Below are positions 19,673 through 28,508 of a DNA stretch of 64,000 nucleotides, piece after piece. The stretch is from Actinobacteria bacterium HGW-Actinobacteria-2 (GTDB taxonomy: Bacteria > Actinomycetota > Actinomycetes > Propionibacteriales > Propionibacteriaceae): positions 124,001-188,000 of the forward strand of contig PHEY01000004.1 in the NCBI GenBank assembly GCA_002841335.1, given 5' to 3'. Position 1 is the stretch's first letter. Each line of letters opens with the position of its first letter. The notes under the pieces were generated by a model. It did no database searches, was not told where the DNA came from, and saw only the letters and a program-made list of their open reading frames with translations. A program made the position numbers and the translations under genes.

Positions 19673-20299
19673 ATGACGTTGACCCAGTCGCTGCTCGGGT
19701 TCGGGCTGTTGGCCGCCGTGCTGGCGCTCACCCCGGGCCTGGACACGGTGTTCGTGCTGCGTCAGGCGCTGCGGTCTGGACGCGCGGCAGCCTTTGCTGC
19801 CGGGGCCGGTGTCTGTGTAGGGACGCTGGTGTGGGGCGTGGCCTCCGCGGTCGGGGTGGCCGCACTGTTGGTGGCCTCCCAGCTCGCCTTCACCGCGCTG
19901 CGCTGGGTCGGGATCGCCTACCTGTGCTGGCTGGCTTTCGGCTACCTGCGGTCGGCCTGGCGAGGACTCCCACCCGCCGAACTGGGCACTGACGGTGCCG
20001 AATCGGTGCGGACGGCGGCGCTGAAGGGCATGGCGACCACGCTGACCAATCCCAAGATGGCGGTCTTCTACCTGACCGTGCTGCCGCTGTTCCTGCCGGC
20101 CGGTTATCCGCCGGCGCTGGCCGGCGCCATGCTCGCCCTTTTGCACGCGATCATCGGGATGGCCTGGTTCGTGGTGGTCATCATCGCTGCGCGTTCGGTG
20201 CGTGGCTTCCTCAACAGCCGTCGCGGCACCCGGGTGGTCGACGGGACCGCCGGGGTGGCCATGCTGGGTTTCGCGGTCGCCCTGGGTGTCGAACGCTAG
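19673..20299 (+). CDS. LysE family translocator
   Basis: ALTPGLDTVFVLRQALRSGRAAAFAAGAGVCVGTLVWG. Confidence 0.9.
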   Translation: MTLTQSLLGFGLLAAVLALTPGLDTVFVLRQALRSGRAAAFAAGAGVCVGTLVWGVASAVGVAALLVASQLAFTALRWVGIAYLCWLAFGYLRSAWRGLPPAELGTDGAESVRTAALKGMATTLTNPKMAVFYLTVLPLFLPAGYPPALAGAMLALLHAIIGMAWFVVVIIAARSVRGFLNSRRGTRVVDGTAGVAMLGFAVALGVER

Positions 20300-20967
20300 G
20301 GCGTCACCCGCAAGCTCGGCACCACCGCGGACGTGCCCAGCTCGACGACCAGCTTCACCGCCTGTGCGACCGCGGACGGCTGCAAATACTTCGACGGATC
20401 GTAGGGACGTCCCTCCAGCAGATGCAGTTCGGCCTGCATGTCGGTGGACACCCGTCCGGGATGCACCGAGGTGACCCGCAGACCGCGCTCCTCGGCGCGC
20501 AGCGAATCGGCCAGCGCGGTGAGGGCGAACTTCGAAGCCGCGTACACGCTCCAGCCGGCCGAGGCGCTCAGCCCGGCGCCGGAGTTGATGAACACCACCA
20601 GTCCGGACGCAGCGCGCAGCGCCGGAAGCAGGAGTCTGGTGAGAGTGGCGGGGGCGATCACGTTCACCGCGAGCACCCGCTCCCACTGCTCGGCGTCGGC
20701 CTCGGCCACCGGGCCGTAGGCGATCACCCCGGCCGAGTGCACCAACACGTCGAGGCGCTCGATGTCGGCCACTGACTGGGCCAGGGTGTCGGCATCGGTC
20801 AGCTCGGTGAGGAACGGCTCGGCCGACTCGCAGGCGGCGACCACCTCAGCGACGGCAGCAGCGTCCCGTCCACCGATCAGCAGGTGGTGGGTGGGCGACA
20901 GCGCTTCCGCGATGGCCCGTCCGATGCCTCGGGAGGCACCGGTGATCAGGGCGACCGGACGACTCAT
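20296..20967 (-). CDS. SDR family oxidoreductase
   Basis: VALITGASRGIGRAIAEAL; YAASKFAL. Confidence 0.92.
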   Translation of the reverse strand: MSRPVALITGASRGIGRAIAEALSPTHHLLIGGRDAAAVAEVVAACESAEPFLTELTDADTLAQSVADIERLDVLVHSAGVIAYGPVAEADAEQWERVLAVNVIAPATLTRLLLPALRAASGLVVFINSGAGLSASAGWSVYAASKFALTALADSLRAEERGLRVTSVHPGRVSTDMQAELHLLEGRPYDPSKYLQPSAVAQAVKLVVELGTSAVVPSLRVTP

Positions 20968-21872
20968 CCGAAGACCGCGACTGCCATCGGGATCGCCCAC
21001 AGCACCCCGAACGCCTGCAGAATGCGGTCGCCGAGCACCACGTCCTCCGGTTCACCGGCCTTGCCCTGATCGACCTTGAACGCGTAGCGCAGCAGCGCCA
21101 GGGTGAACGGTGCGATCGAGATCGCACTCCACGACACCCCCAGCGGCTGCGGGCCGGGCAGTTCGAAGGCCCACAGGCTGTAGGACATGATCACGATGGC
21201 GATCGAGATCGACCACACCTCGCGCAGGTAGGACGTGGTGTAGCGCTCCAGGCTTGCCCGGGTGCCGGCCTCGTTGCCGAGTTCCTTGAGTTCGGAGTAT
21301 CGCTTGCCGGCCACCATGAACAGCGACCCGAAGCTCGCCACCAGCAAGAACCACTGGCTCAGCACCAGGCCGGACGCCACACCACCGGCCACCGCGCGCA
21401 GCAGGAATCCGGCCGAGACCATCGCCAGGTCGATGATCGGCTGATCCTTCAGGAAGAAGGAGTAGGCGACCTGCAGGATCCAGTAGAAGCTCAGCACAGC
21501 GCCCAACAGGATGCTGGTCGAGTAGCCCACCGCCAGGGCCGCGACCAAGGTGATCGCCGCCAGCCCCCACGCCAGCTTCGGCGACAACTCGCCGGCCGCG
21601 ATCGGGCGGAACCGCTTCTTGGGATGCAGCCGGTCCACGTCGGCGTCGCGGATGTCGTTGATCAGGTAGATCGAGGCGCTGATCAGGCTGAATCCCAGGA
21701 ACGCCCAGGCGGTCGAGATCAGCACGGCCGGATTGAACAGCTGACCGGCGGCCACGGGCGCGGCCAGCACCAGGACGTTCTTCACCCACTGCTTGGGACG
21801 CATCGCCCGCAGCCAGGCGGGCAGCACGCTGCGCGGACGGTCGATTTCGGTGATCTGATCGTGTTCAGCCAT
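20964..21872 (-). CDS. UbiA-family decaprenyl-phosphate phosphoribosyltransferase-like protein
   Basis: RAMRPKQWVKNVLVLAAPVAA; YLINDIRDADVDRLHPKKRFRPIAAGELS resembles Rv3806c. Confidence 0.85.
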   Translation of the reverse strand: MAEHDQITEIDRPRSVLPAWLRAMRPKQWVKNVLVLAAPVAAGQLFNPAVLISTAWAFLGFSLISASIYLINDIRDADVDRLHPKKRFRPIAAGELSPKLAWGLAAITLVAALAVGYSTSILLGAVLSFYWILQVAYSFFLKDQPIIDLAMVSAGFLLRAVAGGVASGLVLSQWFLLVASFGSLFMVAGKRYSELKELGNEAGTRASLERYTTSYLREVWSISIAIVIMSYSLWAFELPGPQPLGVSWSAISIAPFTLALLRYAFKVDQGKAGEPEDVVLGDRILQAFGVLWAIPMAVAVFG

Positions 21873-21922
21873 AGCGGCTCAAGGTTAGCGTCCCGGCAAT
21901 GACCCCACCGTGGGGCGTGCGG

Positions 21923-22540
21923 TCAGCCTCCCCAATCGCCCAAGGCCCCCTCCAATGCGCCGAGGGCGGCCTCGCGCAGGGGCTCGCGTTCGTCCGGGGA
22001 GCAGCCGTGCTCGACCCAGCGCAGGCAGGCCTGGTCGAGGAAGCCGAAGTAACCCCACAGTGCGTACTCGTGGCGCGCCCAGTCGGACGGCTGGAGCAGC
22101 TCGCGCAGCGCCTGGACGTAGGCGGCGCGCGCCTGGGTGCGGACGCTGATCGCTTCGGGGGGTTCCTCGCCGCCGATCAGTGGTGCTGCCCAGGTGTGGG
22201 GATGGGTGGCGATGTGGTCGAGGTAGATCGAGATCGAGGTGCTCACCCGATCGCGCTTCGAGGTTCCGGGCGGGAGCGCCTCGACGGCGGCACGTTGGGC
22301 GGCGGCGAGCCGGTCGATCGCGTCGGCCACCACAGCGGCGTACAGCTCGGCCTTGGTGCCGAAGTAGTGGAAGACCAGGGCAGGGGAGGCCTGTGCGGCG
22401 GTGGCGATCTGAGCTACCGAGACCTCGGTGTAGGTGGCACCGGCGTAGCACTCGCGGGCCGCGTCGAGGATGGCCGCGCGGCGCGAGGTGACGTCGAGCC
22501 GCTGGCGGCGGCGCGGGGAAGTGGTGCTCACGCTCGCCAT
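21923..22540 (-). CDS. TetR family transcriptional regulator
   Basis: N-terminal HTH: RRAAILDAARECYAGATYTEVSVAQIATAAQASPALVFHYFGTKAELYAAV. Confidence 0.92.
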   Translation of the reverse strand: MASVSTTSPRRRQRLDVTSRRAAILDAARECYAGATYTEVSVAQIATAAQASPALVFHYFGTKAELYAAVVADAIDRLAAAQRAAVEALPPGTSKRDRVSTSISIYLDHIATHPHTWAAPLIGGEEPPEAISVRTQARAAYVQALRELLQPSDWARHEYALWGYFGFLDQACLRWVEHGCSPDEREPLREAALGALEGALGDWGG

Positions 22541-22600
22541 CCTAGCGTTATTGATCTATAGTCAGTAAGCAGTATTGAGTCTGAGTTAATAAGAGGTCTG

Positions 22601-23806
22601 ATGAGCCTTCTCGATCACGCCATCTGGTGGCAGGTCTACCCGCTGGGTGCCGTCGGCGCGCCCACGCACGCCGACGGCGCCGACCCGCAACCTCGACTGG
22701 CGCGCCTGGAAGCCTGGCTCGACTACGCCATCGAGCTGGGCTGTTCGGGTCTGCTGCTGGGGCCGATCTTCGCCTCGAGCAGCCACGGCTACGACACTCT
22801 CGACCACTTCCGCATCGACCCTCGTCTCGGTGATGACGCCACCTTCGACCACTTCGTCGACCAATGCCGCCGCCGGGGCCTGTCGGTGATGTTGGACGGC
22901 GTGTTCAATCACGTGGGCCAGGCCCACCCACTGGTGGCCGAAGCGCTCGCCGGCACTTCGTCCCTGGTCCGGATCGACGGCGACCGTCCGGCCGCCTGGG
23001 AGGGGCACGGCGACCTGGCCGAGCTCGACCACGCCAATCCGGCGGTGGCCGACCTGGTGGTCGACGTGATGCTGCATTGGCTGCGCCGCGGCATCGCCGG
23101 CTGGCGGTTGGACGTCGCCTATGCGGTGCCGACCGCCTTCTGGGCCGAGGTCACCGATCGGGTGCGCGCGGAGTTCAGTGACGCGGTCTTCCTCGGTGAG
23201 GTGATCCACGGCGACTACGTCGAGATCGTCCGCGACGGACACCTGGACACCGTCACCCAGTACGAGCTGTGGAAGGCGATCTGGAGCTCGATCAATGACC
23301 GGAACTTCTGGGAGCTGGCGTGGGCGCTGGAGCGCCACCAGGAGTTCACCGACGCCTTCCTGCCCCAGACCTTCGTCGGCAACCACGACGTGAACCGGAT
23401 CGCCGATCAGGTCGGTCCGGACGGTGCGGCGCTGGCAGCGGTCGTGCTGGCCACTCTGCCGGGAATGCCGAGCATCTACTACGGCGACGAGCAGGGCTTC
23501 ACCGGCCACAAGGGGGAGGGCTTCAGCGCCGATCTCCCGCTGCGTCCGCCGCTGCCGGACAGTCCCGCCCAACTGGCCGCTGAAGGCTGGTGGCTCTACC
23601 GGCTCCACCAGGACGTGATCGGCCTGCGTCGGCGCCACCCGTGGCTCACCCGCGGCCAGATCGAGGTGCTGGACAAGACCAACACCGAACTGACCTATCG
23701 GGTCAGCGGTGAGGGGCGCGCGGCGGTCGTCCGGCTGTGGCTGGACCCGCAGCCTCGTGCCCAGATCGAGGTGGACGGCCAGCCCATGTTCTCCTGGCCG
23801 GGCTGA
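22601..23806 (+). CDS. Alpha-amylase family (GH13) glycosidase
   Basis: SVMLDGVFNHVG, GWRLDVAYAVP, FVGNHDVNRI. Confidence 0.92.
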   Translation: MSLLDHAIWWQVYPLGAVGAPTHADGADPQPRLARLEAWLDYAIELGCSGLLLGPIFASSSHGYDTLDHFRIDPRLGDDATFDHFVDQCRRRGLSVMLDGVFNHVGQAHPLVAEALAGTSSLVRIDGDRPAAWEGHGDLAELDHANPAVADLVVDVMLHWLRRGIAGWRLDVAYAVPTAFWAEVTDRVRAEFSDAVFLGEVIHGDYVEIVRDGHLDTVTQYELWKAIWSSINDRNFWELAWALERHQEFTDAFLPQTFVGNHDVNRIADQVGPDGAALAAVVLATLPGMPSIYYGDEQGFTGHKGEGFSADLPLRPPLPDSPAQLAAEGWWLYRLHQDVIGLRRRHPWLTRGQIEVLDKTNTELTYRVSGEGRAAVVRLWLDPQPRAQIEVDGQPMFSWPG

Positions 23807-23811
23807 GGGTT

Positions 23812-24056
23812 TCGACACGGCCGCTGTGCGGCCTGCTCAACCAGCGGTGTTGCGTTGGTTGAGCAGCGGCGTAGCCGCGTGTCCCTTCGTTGGTTGAGCA
23901 GCGGCGTAGCCGCGTGTCGAAACCGCTGGTGGCTGTGTCGCGTTGGTTTCGACAAGCTCAACCGGCGGGTCGCACCCTTCGGTAGCCGCGTGTCGAAACC
24001 CCTGGTGACTGCGTCGCCTTGGTTTCGGCAAGCTCAACCAGCGGCGCAGGAGGCTG
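23812..24056. repeat. Cluster of dispersed palindromic intergenic repeats (TGGTTGAGCAGCGGCGTAGCCGCGTGTCGAAACC family)
   Basis: At least six full or partial copies in both orientations. Confidence 0.85.
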
Positions 24057-24059
24057 GAA

Positions 24060-24695
24060 TCAGCTTCCCGCGGGGTTCGCCCACAGCGTGTGCCAGGCGA
24101 CGCCATGCTCGGCGAACATCCGGCGCAGTAGCGGAAGGCTGATGCCCACGACGTTGTGCGGATCGCCGCACACCGTGGTCACGTACGCCCCACCCAGCCC
24201 GTCGATGGTGAACGCACCGGCCACGCGGAGCGGCTCGCCGGTGGCCACGTAGGCCTCGATCTCGGCGTCGTCGATATTGGCGAACACCACCTCGGTGGTG
24301 GCCACGGCCGTGGTGGCGTCCACGACGCCGTCGATCCGGGAGATCACATGGTGGCCGCTGTGCAGCCAGCCGGTCCGCCCGCGCATCCGACGCCAGCGCT
24401 CGACTGCCTGCTCGGGACTGCCCGGCTTGCCCATCGGCTCGCCGTCCATCTCCAACATCGAGTCGCAGCCCACCACCAGCAACGCCGGATCGGTGAGCGT
24501 GTCGAACACTGCCGACGCCTTGGCCTTCGCCAATGCGGCTACCAGTGCGACCACGCTGGGCGCGGTGTAGGCGTCCTCGTCGACGGCGGAGACCACCACA
24601 TCGGGATGGAGTCCGGCCGAGGTGAGCGTCTGCCGTCGCCCCGGCGAGGCCGAGGCGAGAACCAGGCGAGGACGAACAGCGGAGCGGCTGGTCAT
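24060..24695 (-). CDS. maf: Maf family nucleotide pyrophosphatase
   Basis: LVLASASPGRRQTL; VVGCDSMLEMDGE. Confidence 0.92.
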   Translation of the reverse strand: MTSRSAVRPRLVLASASPGRRQTLTSAGLHPDVVVSAVDEDAYTAPSVVALVAALAKAKASAVFDTLTDPALLVVGCDSMLEMDGEPMGKPGSPEQAVERWRRMRGRTGWLHSGHHVISRIDGVVDATTAVATTEVVFANIDDAEIEAYVATGEPLRVAGAFTIDGLGGAYVTTVCGDPHNVVGISLPLLRRMFAEHGVAWHTLWANPAGS

Positions 24696-24696
24696 G

Positions 24697-24936
24697 TCAG
24701 CGGCGGAAGGTGCTCCGCCAGGCCTCACGTCCGGGCAGGAGCGGGTTTCGCACCGTGTGCCAATACGAGCGCCAGCCACCGGCCACCGTCCCGGTGTACG
24801 GGGCGTGCGGGGCCGGGCGGGCCCGGCGGGAGGCGACGACCACCGCAGTGACGGCCGCCAACTCCTCCTCGCTCGGGTTGCCGGAAACGACCTGCAACAC
24901 GGTGGCTGCAGGCTGGACCTCGTCGGCGCCGGTCAC
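24697..24936 (-). CDS. accE: Acyl-CoA carboxylase epsilon subunit
   Basis: [20 protein letters not shown]...W...RNPL. Confidence 0.8.
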   Translation of the reverse strand: MTGADEVQPAATVLQVVSGNPSEEELAAVTAVVVASRRARPAPHAPYTGTVAGGWRSYWHTVRNPLLPGREAWRSTFRR

Positions 24937-26537
24937 AGCGGGATGTTCCCGTGCTTCTTCGGCGGCAGCTGCTGACGCTTGGTGCGCAGCAGTCGCAGCA
25001 CGCGGATCACCTGGGCGCGGGTCTCGTGGGGGTAGATCACCTTGTCCACGTAGCCGCGCTCGGCGGCGACGTACGGATTGGCGAGGGTGTCGTTGTACTC
25101 CTCGATCAACTCCGTACGGCGGGTCGCCGGGTCATCGGTCTCGCCGAGTTCCTTGCGGTAGAGGATGTTCACCGCGCCCTCGGCGCCCATCACCGCGATC
25201 TGGGCGGTCGGCCAGGCCAGGTTCACATCGGCACCCAGCGGCTTGGAGCCCATCACGCAGTACGCGCCGCCGTAAGCCTTGCGGGTGATCACCGTCACCA
25301 GAGGCACGGTGGCCTCGGCGTAGGCGTAGATCAGCTTCGCGCCGCGCCGGATGATGCCGTCCCACTCCTGATCGGTGCCGGGCAGGAAGCCGGGCACGTC
25401 CTCGAAGGTGAGGATCGGGATATTGAACGCGTCACAGGTGCGGACGAAGCGCGCGGCCTTCTCCGAGGCCTTGATGTCGAGGCAGCCGGCGAAGACCATC
25501 GGCTGGTTGGCGATGACGCCGATCGCGCGCCCCTCGACTCGACCGAAGCCGCAGATGATGTTCGGCGCATACAGGCCGTGCACCTCGAGGAAGTCGTCGT
25601 CGTCCAGGACGCGCTTGATCACTTCGTGCATGTCGTAAGGCTGGTTGGCGCCGTCGGGGATGACGGTGTCGAGCGCCAGATCGTGCTCGGTGATGGTCAG
25701 ATCGACTTCTTCTTCCTCGTAGACCGGCGGGTCTTCGAGGTTGTTCTGCGGCAAGAAGGTGATCAGCTGGCGGGTGTACTCCAGCGCGTCGTTCTCATCG
25801 GCGGCCAAGTAGTGGGAGTTGCCCGACTTGGTCGAGTGGGTGCGTCCACCGCCGAGCTCCTCCATGGTGACGTCCTCGCCGGTCACGGTCTTGATGACCG
25901 CCGGGCCGGTGATGAACATCTGGGAGGTCTGGTCGACCATGATCACGAAGTCGGTCAGGGCGGGGGAGTACACGTGGCCACCGGCTGCCGCACCCATGAT
26001 CAGCGAGATCTGCGGGATCACGCCGGAGGCCAAGGTGTTGCGCCGGAAGATCTTGGCGTACAGATCGAGGGAGACCACGCCCTCCTGGATCCGTGCGCCG
26101 CCACCTTCGTTGATGCCGATGATCGGGCATCCGGTCTTGATGGCGAAGTCGAGGATCTTGACGATCTTCTCGCCGTACACCTCACCCAGCGCGCCACCGA
26201 ACAAGGTCACGTCCTGGCTGAACACACACACCGGGCGTCCGTGGATCGCGCCGACGCCGGTGATCACACCGTCGGTGTAGGGGCGCTTTGCGTCCATTCC
26301 GAACGCGGTGCTGCGGTGGCGGGCGAACTCGTCGAATTCGGTGAAGCTCCCTTCGTCCAACAGAGCGAGGATGCGCTCGCGGGCGGTCATTTTGCCCTGA
26401 GCGTGCACCTTCTCTACGGCGGCGGGTGCTGCGGGGTTTTTCGCTTGCTCGATGCGATCGCCCAAGGCGGCGATCTTGCCCCTAGTAGTGTGAATGTCCG
26501 GCTGCATGGGGGGAACCATAGCGGGACCAGCCACCAA
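24933..26537 (-). CDS. Acyl-CoA (propionyl-CoA) carboxylase beta subunit
   Basis: Carboxyltransferase motifs: [38 protein letters not shown]; start may be 26507. Confidence 0.95.
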   Translation of the reverse strand: MVAGPAMVPPMQPDIHTTRGKIAALGDRIEQAKNPAAPAAVEKVHAQGKMTARERILALLDEGSFTEFDEFARHRSTAFGMDAKRPYTDGVITGVGAIHGRPVCVFSQDVTLFGGALGEVYGEKIVKILDFAIKTGCPIIGINEGGGARIQEGVVSLDLYAKIFRRNTLASGVIPQISLIMGAAAGGHVYSPALTDFVIMVDQTSQMFITGPAVIKTVTGEDVTMEELGGGRTHSTKSGNSHYLAADENDALEYTRQLITFLPQNNLEDPPVYEEEEVDLTITEHDLALDTVIPDGANQPYDMHEVIKRVLDDDDFLEVHGLYAPNIICGFGRVEGRAIGVIANQPMVFAGCLDIKASEKAARFVRTCDAFNIPILTFEDVPGFLPGTDQEWDGIIRRGAKLIYAYAEATVPLVTVITRKAYGGAYCVMGSKPLGADVNLAWPTAQIAVMGAEGAVNILYRKELGETDDPATRRTELIEEYNDTLANPYVAAERGYVDKVIYPHETRAQVIRVLRLLRTKRQQLPPKKHGNIPL

Positions 26538-26555
26538 ACGTCATAGGGTCGTGAC

Positions 26556-27329
26556 GTGAATTTCATTGTGGGGGCCGATTGGGCGGCGGTTAATGCCCAA
26601 GTGTCCGCACCCTGGACACAAGTGCTCAGGGTGGCCGAGACCGACTCGACCAATGCCGACCTGGCTACGGCGGCTCGTTCAGGGGCTGGTGCAGGCACGG
26701 TCGTGGTGGCAGATCATCAGCGTGCCGGACGGGGGCGACTCGGTCGGAGGTGGACCGCGCCGCCGGGAACGTCGGTGGCGATCTCGGCGCTGCTGCGTCC
26801 GCCTGCTTCGGTGCCGGCCGAGCGCTGGCTGTGGCTGCCGCTGGTGGCGGGAATGGCGGTCAGTGAGGCCGTCGCCGAACTGGGCGCCGGTGAGGTCGCG
26901 GTCAAGTGGCCCAACGACGTGCTGATCGGCGATCGCAAGGTGTGCGGGATTCTCAGCGAGCGAGTGATCGATCAGAACGCTGCGGTGATCGGCATGGGGA
27001 TCAACACCACTCTGAGCGAGGATCAGCTGCCGGTGCCGACGGCGACCTCGCTGGCGCTGGCCGGGGCTCGCAGCGACGCCGTCGAGGTGGTCGTGGCCGT
27101 GCTGGGTGCGTTGGGCCGGTGGTATCAGCGGTGGGCCGACGGCGAGGATCTCGCCCCGGCGTTCAGCCAGCGGTGCGGGACCCTGGGACGGACGGTGCGC
27201 GTCGAGCGGGGACCGTCCGGGGACGTCACCGGGGTGGCCGAGGGGGTTGATGCGGAGGGCCGCCTGCTGGTGCGGACGTCGGCGGGACTTCAGGCGTTTT
27301 CGGCCGGAGATGTCGTGCACTTGCGGTGA
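26556..27329 (+). CDS. birA: Biotin--[acetyl-CoA-carboxylase] ligase
   Basis: TDSTNADLA, QRAGRGRLGRRWTAPPG, VKWPNDVLIGDRKVCGIL. Confidence 0.94.
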   Translation: MNFIVGADWAAVNAQVSAPWTQVLRVAETDSTNADLATAARSGAGAGTVVVADHQRAGRGRLGRRWTAPPGTSVAISALLRPPASVPAERWLWLPLVAGMAVSEAVAELGAGEVAVKWPNDVLIGDRKVCGILSERVIDQNAAVIGMGINTTLSEDQLPVPTATSLALAGARSDAVEVVVAVLGALGRWYQRWADGEDLAPAFSQRCGTLGRTVRVERGPSGDVTGVAEGVDAEGRLLVRTSAGLQAFSAGDVVHLR

Positions 27330-27352
27330 ACGCCCTGTGTCACGATTAGCGC

Positions 27353-27868
27353 ATGGGACTTCCTGCTGACCTGCTGGGCGAAGGCGAGGTGGAGGAGCTG
27401 CATCTGCGCTCCCACGCCAAGGCCCTGATCGCGCCGGTTCTGGTGTTTGTGCTCGTCGCGGTGCTGACCGGCTTCGCCGAAGCGCTCGTGCCGCCGGTGA
27501 CCCAGCCGTGGTCCGGCTGGACGATCGCCGTGATCGCGCTGGTGGCCGTGGTGATCTGGACGGTCGTGCCGTTCCTGCGCTGGTGGACGACCACCTACAC
27601 CTTCACCAATCGCCGGATCATCACCCGTCGCGGGATCATCACCAAGACCGGCCACGATCTGCCCCTGACCCGGATCAACAACGTCGCCTACGAACGCTCC
27701 CTGATCGACCGGATGTTCGGCTGCGGGACCCTGCAACTCACCACGGCAGCCGACGAACCGGTCACCCTGGAAGACATTCCTGATGTCGAGCGGGTGCATG
27801 TGGTGATGACCGAGCTGCTGTTCTCCGGCAGCGATCCGATCAAGCAGCCGCGGCTGAAGGACGAATGA
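27353..27868 (+). CDS. PH domain-containing membrane protein (bPH2-like)
   Basis: TM region then YTFTNRRIITRRGIITKTGHDLPLTRINNVAYERSLIDRMFGCGTL. Confidence 0.9.
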   Translation: MGLPADLLGEGEVEELHLRSHAKALIAPVLVFVLVAVLTGFAEALVPPVTQPWSGWTIAVIALVAVVIWTVVPFLRWWTTTYTFTNRRIITRRGIITKTGHDLPLTRINNVAYERSLIDRMFGCGTLQLTTAADEPVTLEDIPDVERVHVVMTELLFSGSDPIKQPRLKDE

Positions 27869-28317
27869 GCCAGCCGGACGCCGCAGTATCGCAGCCAGAG
27901 CCTGGACAGCCCACGGGCCCCCGTCCGCAGCTGGGCACCCAGCTGTTCCGCTTCGTGCTGACCGGTGGGCTGTCGGCGATCGTCGACTTCGGTCTGCTGG
28001 TGGCCTTGATGAACCTGTTCGGCCTCGATCACAACCTGGCCAAGGCGATCTCCTTCATCGCCGGCACCACCACCGCCTATTTGATCAACCGGCGCTGGAC
28101 GTTCGTGGCCGAGCCGTCCAAGCGACGCTTCGTGGCGGTGATGGCCCTGTACGGCATCACCTTCGCCCTGCAGGTGGGCTTGTTCGCACTGCTCTATCCG
28201 TGGGTGTTGGCCACCTGGGGCAGCATCACCATCGCCCAAGTGGCCGGCTTCGTGGTGGCCCAAGGCGTGGCGACCACGGTGAACTTCATCGTCCAGCGCA
28301 CCGTGATCTTCCGCTGA
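27865..28317 (+). CDS. GtrA family protein
   Basis: LFRFVLTGGLSAIVDFGLLV; KAISFIAGTTTAYLINRRWTF. Confidence 0.9.
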   Translation: MSQPDAAVSQPEPGQPTGPRPQLGTQLFRFVLTGGLSAIVDFGLLVALMNLFGLDHNLAKAISFIAGTTTAYLINRRWTFVAEPSKRRFVAVMALYGITFALQVGLFALLYPWVLATWGSITIAQVAGFVVAQGVATTVNFIVQRTVIFR

Positions 28318-28340
28318 GCAGCGTCCCTCACCTCGTCGGG

Positions 28341-28506
28341 CGAGTGGTTTCGAGACGCGGCTGCGCCGCTCCTCAACCAGCGGGCCCCAGGTCGTTGGTT
28401 GAGAAGTCCCCCCACGTCGTTGGTTGAGAAGTCCCCCCAGGTCGTTGGTTGAGAAGTCCCCCCACGTCGTTGGTTGAGCAGCGAGCGGAGCTCGCGTGTC
28501 GAAACC
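28341..28506. repeat. Palindromic intergenic repeat split by a 25-bp tandem array
   Basis: GTCGTTGGTTGAGAAGTCCCCCCA(C/G) at 28391, 28416, 28441 and partial at 28466. Confidence 0.9.
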
Positions 28507-28508
28507 CC

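Noticed and set aside
28391-28478. CRISPR array
   Set aside because: 25-bp repeats are directly adjacent with no spacers; simple tandem repeat
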